Below are positions 15,256-17,434 of a stretch of 17,434 bases of DNA, one piece after another. The position numbers and the translations under genes are program-made. The stretch comes from CAZKEG01 sp964601575 (GTDB lineage Bacteria; Desulfobacterota; Thermodesulfobacteria; Thermodesulfobacteriales; Thermodesulfatatoraceae), in assembly GCA_964601575.1 (NCBI GenBank), contig CAZROA010000009.1, forward strand, positions 1 through 17,434. Direction: 5' to 3'. Under the pieces are notes generated by a model, which made no database searches, was not told where the DNA came from, and saw only the letters and a list, made by a program, of their open reading frames with translations. Within the stretch, counting starts at the first letter, position 1; each line of letters starts with the position of its first letter.

Positions 15256-16538
15256 CTTGCTTCCTCCTTTAGCCCAAGTTCTTCGGGGCTGGCGATACGG
15301 CCAAGCACCGCTGAGGCCGCGGCCACCGCAGGACTGGCCAAGTAAACTTCACTTTCGGGATGCCCCATCCGACCAACGAAGTTGCGATTGGTCGTGGAAA
15401 CCGCCCTTTCTCCCTTGGCCAAAATACCCATATGCCCTCCAAGACAAGGGCCACAAGTTGGCGGACTAATAATAGCCCCAGCCTCGATAAAAATTTGAAG
15501 GTATTTCTTACGCAGGGCCTCTTGATATACCCTCGGCGTGGCAGGGATAACAATCAAACGAACGTTGGGATTTACCTTTCGACCTTTTAAGATCTTAGCC
15601 GCCAAGGCCAAGTCTTCTAAACGACCATTGGTACAAGAACCAATGACTACTTGATCAATATCGATATGCCCTACCTCGCTGATGGGCTTGGTGTTTGAGG
15701 GAAGGTGGGGAAAGGCCACCTGGGGTTCTATCTTTGAGCAATCGTATTCGATGACCTTAAGATATTTGGCCTTCCGGTCGCTCTTAAAGACCTTTGGTTC
15801 CCTTGAAGCATGTTTACGAACAAAATTAAGGGTAAGGCGATCGGGTTCGATCAAACCCACCTTGCCCCCGGCCTCGATAGCCATATTGGCCATGGTGAAA
15901 CGCTCATGCATTGGGAGCCTCTTGATTACCTCACCGGTGAACTCCATGGCCTTATAAAGGGCCCCATCGACCCCGATATCACCGATGGTGTAGAGGATAA
16001 GGTCTTTACCGGTGACCCAAGGCCTTAGCCTTCCGTAGTAAACAAACTTGATCGTCTCCGGGACCCGAAACCAGGTCCGTCCAGTAATCCAGGTAGCGGC
16101 CAAATCCGTGGAACCGACCCCGGTGGCAAAAGCGCCCAAAGCTCCATAGGTACAGGTATGACTATCGGCCCCAATAACAATGTCTCCGGGGACTACCAGT
16201 CCTTGTTCGGGAAGAAGCACGTGTTCGATCCCACAATTGCCGCCCTCGAAATAATGAATAATCCCCTGTTCTTTGGCAAATTCTCGACAAAGGCGAACCT
16301 GTTCAGCGCTCTGGATATCTTTGTTTGGGGTAAAGTGATCCAAGACCAGGGCAATCTTAGCACGATCAAAGACGCGACCGATATTGGCCTCACGAAAGAT
16401 CTTGATGGCAATAGGTGCAGTAATATCGTTTGCCAAGGCCAAATCCACGGGGACGTCGACCAGCTGACCTGGTTCAACGGCTTCCAATCCGGCTCGGGCG
16501 GCCAATAACTTCTCAGCCAAGGTCATCGGCTTTTTCAT
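15252..16538 (-). CDS. leuC: 3-isopropylmalate dehydratase large subunit
   Basis: 428 residues from ATG at 16538-16536, chosen because GGAGG (16544-16548) sits five bases before it; a TTG four codons further upstream would lie over that ribosome site. This is the short homoaconitase/LeuC type 2 form. The [4Fe-4S] ligands are C302 (GSCTNGRLEDL), C362 and C365 (PPTCGPCLGGHMG), and the GADSHTCTYGALGAFATGVGSTD block is near 123-145. It catalyses the dehydration-hydration step of leucine synthesis with LeuD. Only about 47 bases separate the start from the tRNA-Leu fragment, so the original promoter may be displaced. Confidence 0.95.
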   Translation of the reverse strand: MKKPMTLAEKLLAARAGLEAVEPGQLVDVPVDLALANDITAPIAIKIFREANIGRVFDRAKIALVLDHFTPNKDIQSAEQVRLCREFAKEQGIIHYFEGGNCGIEHVLLPEQGLVVPGDIVIGADSHTCTYGALGAFATGVGSTDLAATWITGRTWFRVPETIKFVYYGRLRPWVTGKDLILYTIGDIGVDGALYKAMEFTGEVIKRLPMHERFTMANMAIEAGGKVGLIEPDRLTLNFVRKHASREPKVFKSDRKAKYLKVIEYDCSKIEPQVAFPHLPSNTKPISEVGHIDIDQVVIGSCTNGRLEDLALAAKILKGRKVNPNVRLIVIPATPRVYQEALRKKYLQIFIEAGAIISPPTCGPCLGGHMGILAKGERAVSTTNRNFVGRMGHPESEVYLASPAVAAASAVLGRIASPEELGLKEEAR

Positions 16539-16585
16539 GAAAACCTCCAAAAGTGGAATCTTGAGAAACTATAGGGAGGAAGACC

Positions 16586-16668
16586 TGGTGCCGAGGGAGG
16601 GAGTCGAACCCTCACGGGCGCGAGGCCCAGCGGATTTTGAGTTTCCGTCGGACGCTTCATATCTCGGC
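16586..16668 (-). pseudogene. tRNA-Leu (CAA) 3' fragment / degenerate tRNA, probable attachment site
   Basis: From the anticodon loop onwards (16641 down to 16586) the minus strand is a normal tRNA-Leu: loop CTCAAAA (anticodon CAA), TCCGC, a long variable arm GGGC-CTCGC-GCCC, T-arm GAGGG-TTCGACT-CCCTC, acceptor strand CCTCGGC, A and encoded CCA. The 5' half is wrong: there is no D-arm with GG, the sequence before the anticodon loop (GACGGAAA) does not pair as a 5-bp stem, and it is several bases short. GCCGAG at 16663-16668 can still pair with the acceptor end. It is most likely a tRNA 3' end displaced by integration of the element to its right; a decayed native tRNA is the alternative. Confidence 0.72.
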
Positions 16669-16724
16669 CCAGGAACGTCATTTTTTACTTCTTCCATCCG
16701 TAACTTACCATCCAATTACCACCA

Positions 16725-16770
16725 GGTTGAGGCGAAAAGAAAAGCGGGCCAAAGCCCGCTTGCCTCAACC
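16725..16770. repeat. Bipartite inverted repeat; intrinsic terminator on the minus strand
   Basis: The outer 9-bp arms GGTTGAGGC (16725-16733) and GCCTCAACC (16762-16770) enclose an inner 8-bp hairpin AAGCGGGC-CAAA-GCCCGCTT (16742-16761). An 8-base purine bulge (16734-16741) lies on the left only. Read on the minus strand, the inner hairpin is followed by TTCTTTTC, which makes a credible Rho-independent terminator for transcripts coming from the right. On the plus strand there is no U-run, and the structure ends 15 bases before the ribosome site of the initiator gene. Confidence 0.7.
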
Positions 16771-16801
16771 CAAACCCCCCTTATGAAAGGAGGTGATGAG
16801 A

Positions 16802-17434
16802 ATGCCTAGGATTAGAACAATTAAACCCGAATTTTGGACAGATGACAAGATCGTGGAGCTGTCTTTTCCTGCACGTCTGCTTTTCATAGGCCTTTGGAAC
16901 TTTTGTGACGACTGGGGGAGGATGGAGTACAAGCCGAAGAGCATAAAACTTAGGATTTTTCCTGCGGACAATGTGGATATAGAGGAGCTTTTGGGAGAGC
17001 TTGAGAATTTAGGTCTGATACGCCCCTACGAAGTAGAGGGAAAAAAATATTTCGTGATTCCGAATTTTCGAAAACATCAAAACAAAGTATCCCTCAAATC
17101 CAAACCTCTCTATCCTGCCCCGCCTTGGGAAAACGTTGTTAAAGAAAAAATGGACACAGAGCCGCCCCCAACCTCCTCTGGAGACGGGACAAAAGAAACA
17201 TCTTCTGGAACTTTCACGAACATTCTAGAACATTCTAGAAAGTTCAAGAAGGTTTTAGAAAAGACTTTTGGGGATAATAACAAAAATCCGATTAGGCAGA
17301 CCGAAAAAAACTGCCCAAACCCCTTAGAAATAAAGATTTCCAGCCCAACAGTTAGAGTTGGGAGAAAAGATTCTAGAAATTTCATGAACTTTCTAGAAAG
17401 TTCTGGAATTTTCTACAAGGAAAAGGAAAAGGAA
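16802..17434 (+). CDS. Phage-type replication initiator / replisome organizer, partial (C-terminus beyond window)
   Basis: 211 codons, open to the window end. Residues 1 to about 90 (RIRTIKPEFWTDDKI, LSFPARLLFIGLWNFCDDWGR, IEELLGELENLGLIRPYEVEGKKYFVIPNFRKHQ) match the winged-helix N-domain pattern of phage replisome-organizer/DnaD-like proteins. Such proteins bind the phage or element origin and recruit the host helicase. The rest is Lys/Ser/Pro-rich, low-complexity and encodes two 10-bp DNA repeat arrays. AAAGGAGGTGAT (16786-16797) is complementary to almost the whole anti-Shine-Dalgarno region, four bases before the ATG. Most arginines use AGA/AGG, unlike the chromosomal genes to the left, consistent with transfer. 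Confidence 0.82.
   Translation, partial: MPRIRTIKPEFWTDDKIVELSFPARLLFIGLWNFCDDWGRMEYKPKSIKLRIFPADNVDIEELLGELENLGLIRPYEVEGKKYFVIPNFRKHQNKVSLKSKPLYPAPPWENVVKEKMDTEPPPTSSGDGTKETSSGTFTNILEHSRKFKKVLEKTFGDNNKNPIRQTEKNCPNPLEIKISSPTVRVGRKDSRNFMNFLESSGIFYKEKEKE
17203..17260. repeat. Array 1: six 10-bp iterons TTCNNGAANN
   Basis: Six units in strict 10-bp register start at 17203, 17213, 17223, 17233, 17243 and 17253: TTCTGGAA, TTCACGAA, TTCTAGAA, TTCTAGAA, TTCAAGAA and TTTTAGAA (one deviation in the last). Each full unit is an inverted repeat TTC/GAA. Because 10 is not a multiple of 3, the repeats are read in different frames, so the selection is on DNA rather than on the protein. It is probably a protein-binding array in an origin. 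Confidence 0.88.
17371..17418. repeat. Array 2: five 10-bp iterons TTCNNGAANN
   Basis: Five further units start at 17371, 17381, 17391, 17401 and 17411: TTCTAGAA, TTCATGAA, TTCTAGAA, TTCTGGAA and TTCTACAA (last degenerate). They share the unit and spacing of array 1, in the same gene, 110 bases further on. The array may continue past the window end only weakly, since a purine-rich run follows. Confidence 0.87.

Larger units (their letters stand above)
17203..17418. other. Candidate replication origin inside the initiator gene
   Basis: Two iteron arrays flank a spacer (17261-17370) containing an A-rich tract (GGGGATAATAACAAAAATCC) and two small hairpins: GGCAG/CTGCC (17295-17299 with 17311-17315) and CCCAAC/GTTGGG (17344-17349 with 17357-17362). 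Iterons, an AT-rich segment and location within an initiator gene is the arrangement known from phage lambda ori in gene O and from other phage and plasmid origins. Origin function is inferred. Confidence 0.6.

Noticed and set aside
16537..16809. A 90-codon plus-strand ORF with REGVEPSRARGPADFEFPS
   Set aside because: It is an antisense reading of the tRNA-Leu fragment, another common false protein. It crosses the leuC ribosome site and the hairpin region.
17110..17385. A 91-codon minus-strand ORF opposite the initiator gene
   Set aside because: It is the antisense of the repeat arrays and low-complexity region, with no ribosome site or domain. The plus-strand winged-helix protein is the coherent reading.
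17203..17418. Heat-shock-factor elements (nTTCnnGAAn)
   Set aside because: The unit resembles eukaryotic heat shock elements, but bacteria lack that factor. Position in a phage initiator makes origin iterons the better explanation.

Overview
The window reads as a bacterial chromosome segment ending in the edge of a probable integrated element. The organism is most likely a thermophilic or sulfur-metabolising member of the Thermodesulfobacteriota / former Deltaproteobacteria. Reasons are the split F0 arrangement with a b'-b-delta-alpha-gamma-beta-epsilon cluster followed by glmU, a b subunit with a signal peptide, the short homoaconitase-type LeuC, a Memo-like protein, and a candidate small selenoprotein. 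The lineage call is inference from gene content and composition, not a database match.

Layout. Bases 1-210 (minus) hold the first 70 codons of glmU. A UUCG-loop terminator separates it from the seven-gene ATP synthase cluster atpF'-atpF-atpH-atpA-atpG-atpD-atpC (minus, 6306 to 284). The F0 a and c subunit genes (atpB, atpE) are not in the window. A TTGACA-type promoter with a palindrome at its expected start site precedes atpF'. Upstream lies the cell-elongation operon mreB-mreC-mreD-mrdA-rodA (minus, 11738 to 6466), tightly packed with overlapping starts and stops.

Divergent from mreB are a Memo-like (AmmeMemoRadiSam system B) gene and gltX. Overlapping the end of gltX is a very small gene whose 29-codon reading frame ends at UGA. 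The same frame continues for 19 more codons after a hairpin that fits the bacterial SECIS rules, so I read it as a candidate 49-residue membrane selenoprotein (14132-14281). It meets a convergent Sm/Hfq-like gene, which shares a transcript with an upstream tRNA-Arg(CCG) under a strong promoter. Then come leuD and leuC (minus).

From about 16586 to the end the character changes. A 3' fragment of a tRNA-Leu(CAA) gene, with a broken 5' half, is followed by a long bipartite hairpin. After that comes a phage-type replication initiator (16802 to beyond the end) with a near-perfect Shine-Dalgarno sequence and AGA/AGG-rich codon use. Inside this gene are two arrays of 10-bp units TTCNNGAANN (six units at 17203-17260 and five at 17371-17418). 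I interpret these as the iterons of a replication origin embedded in the initiator gene. The orientation of the tRNA fragment is that expected of a displaced tRNA 3' end at the far boundary of an element integrated in a tRNA-Leu gene.
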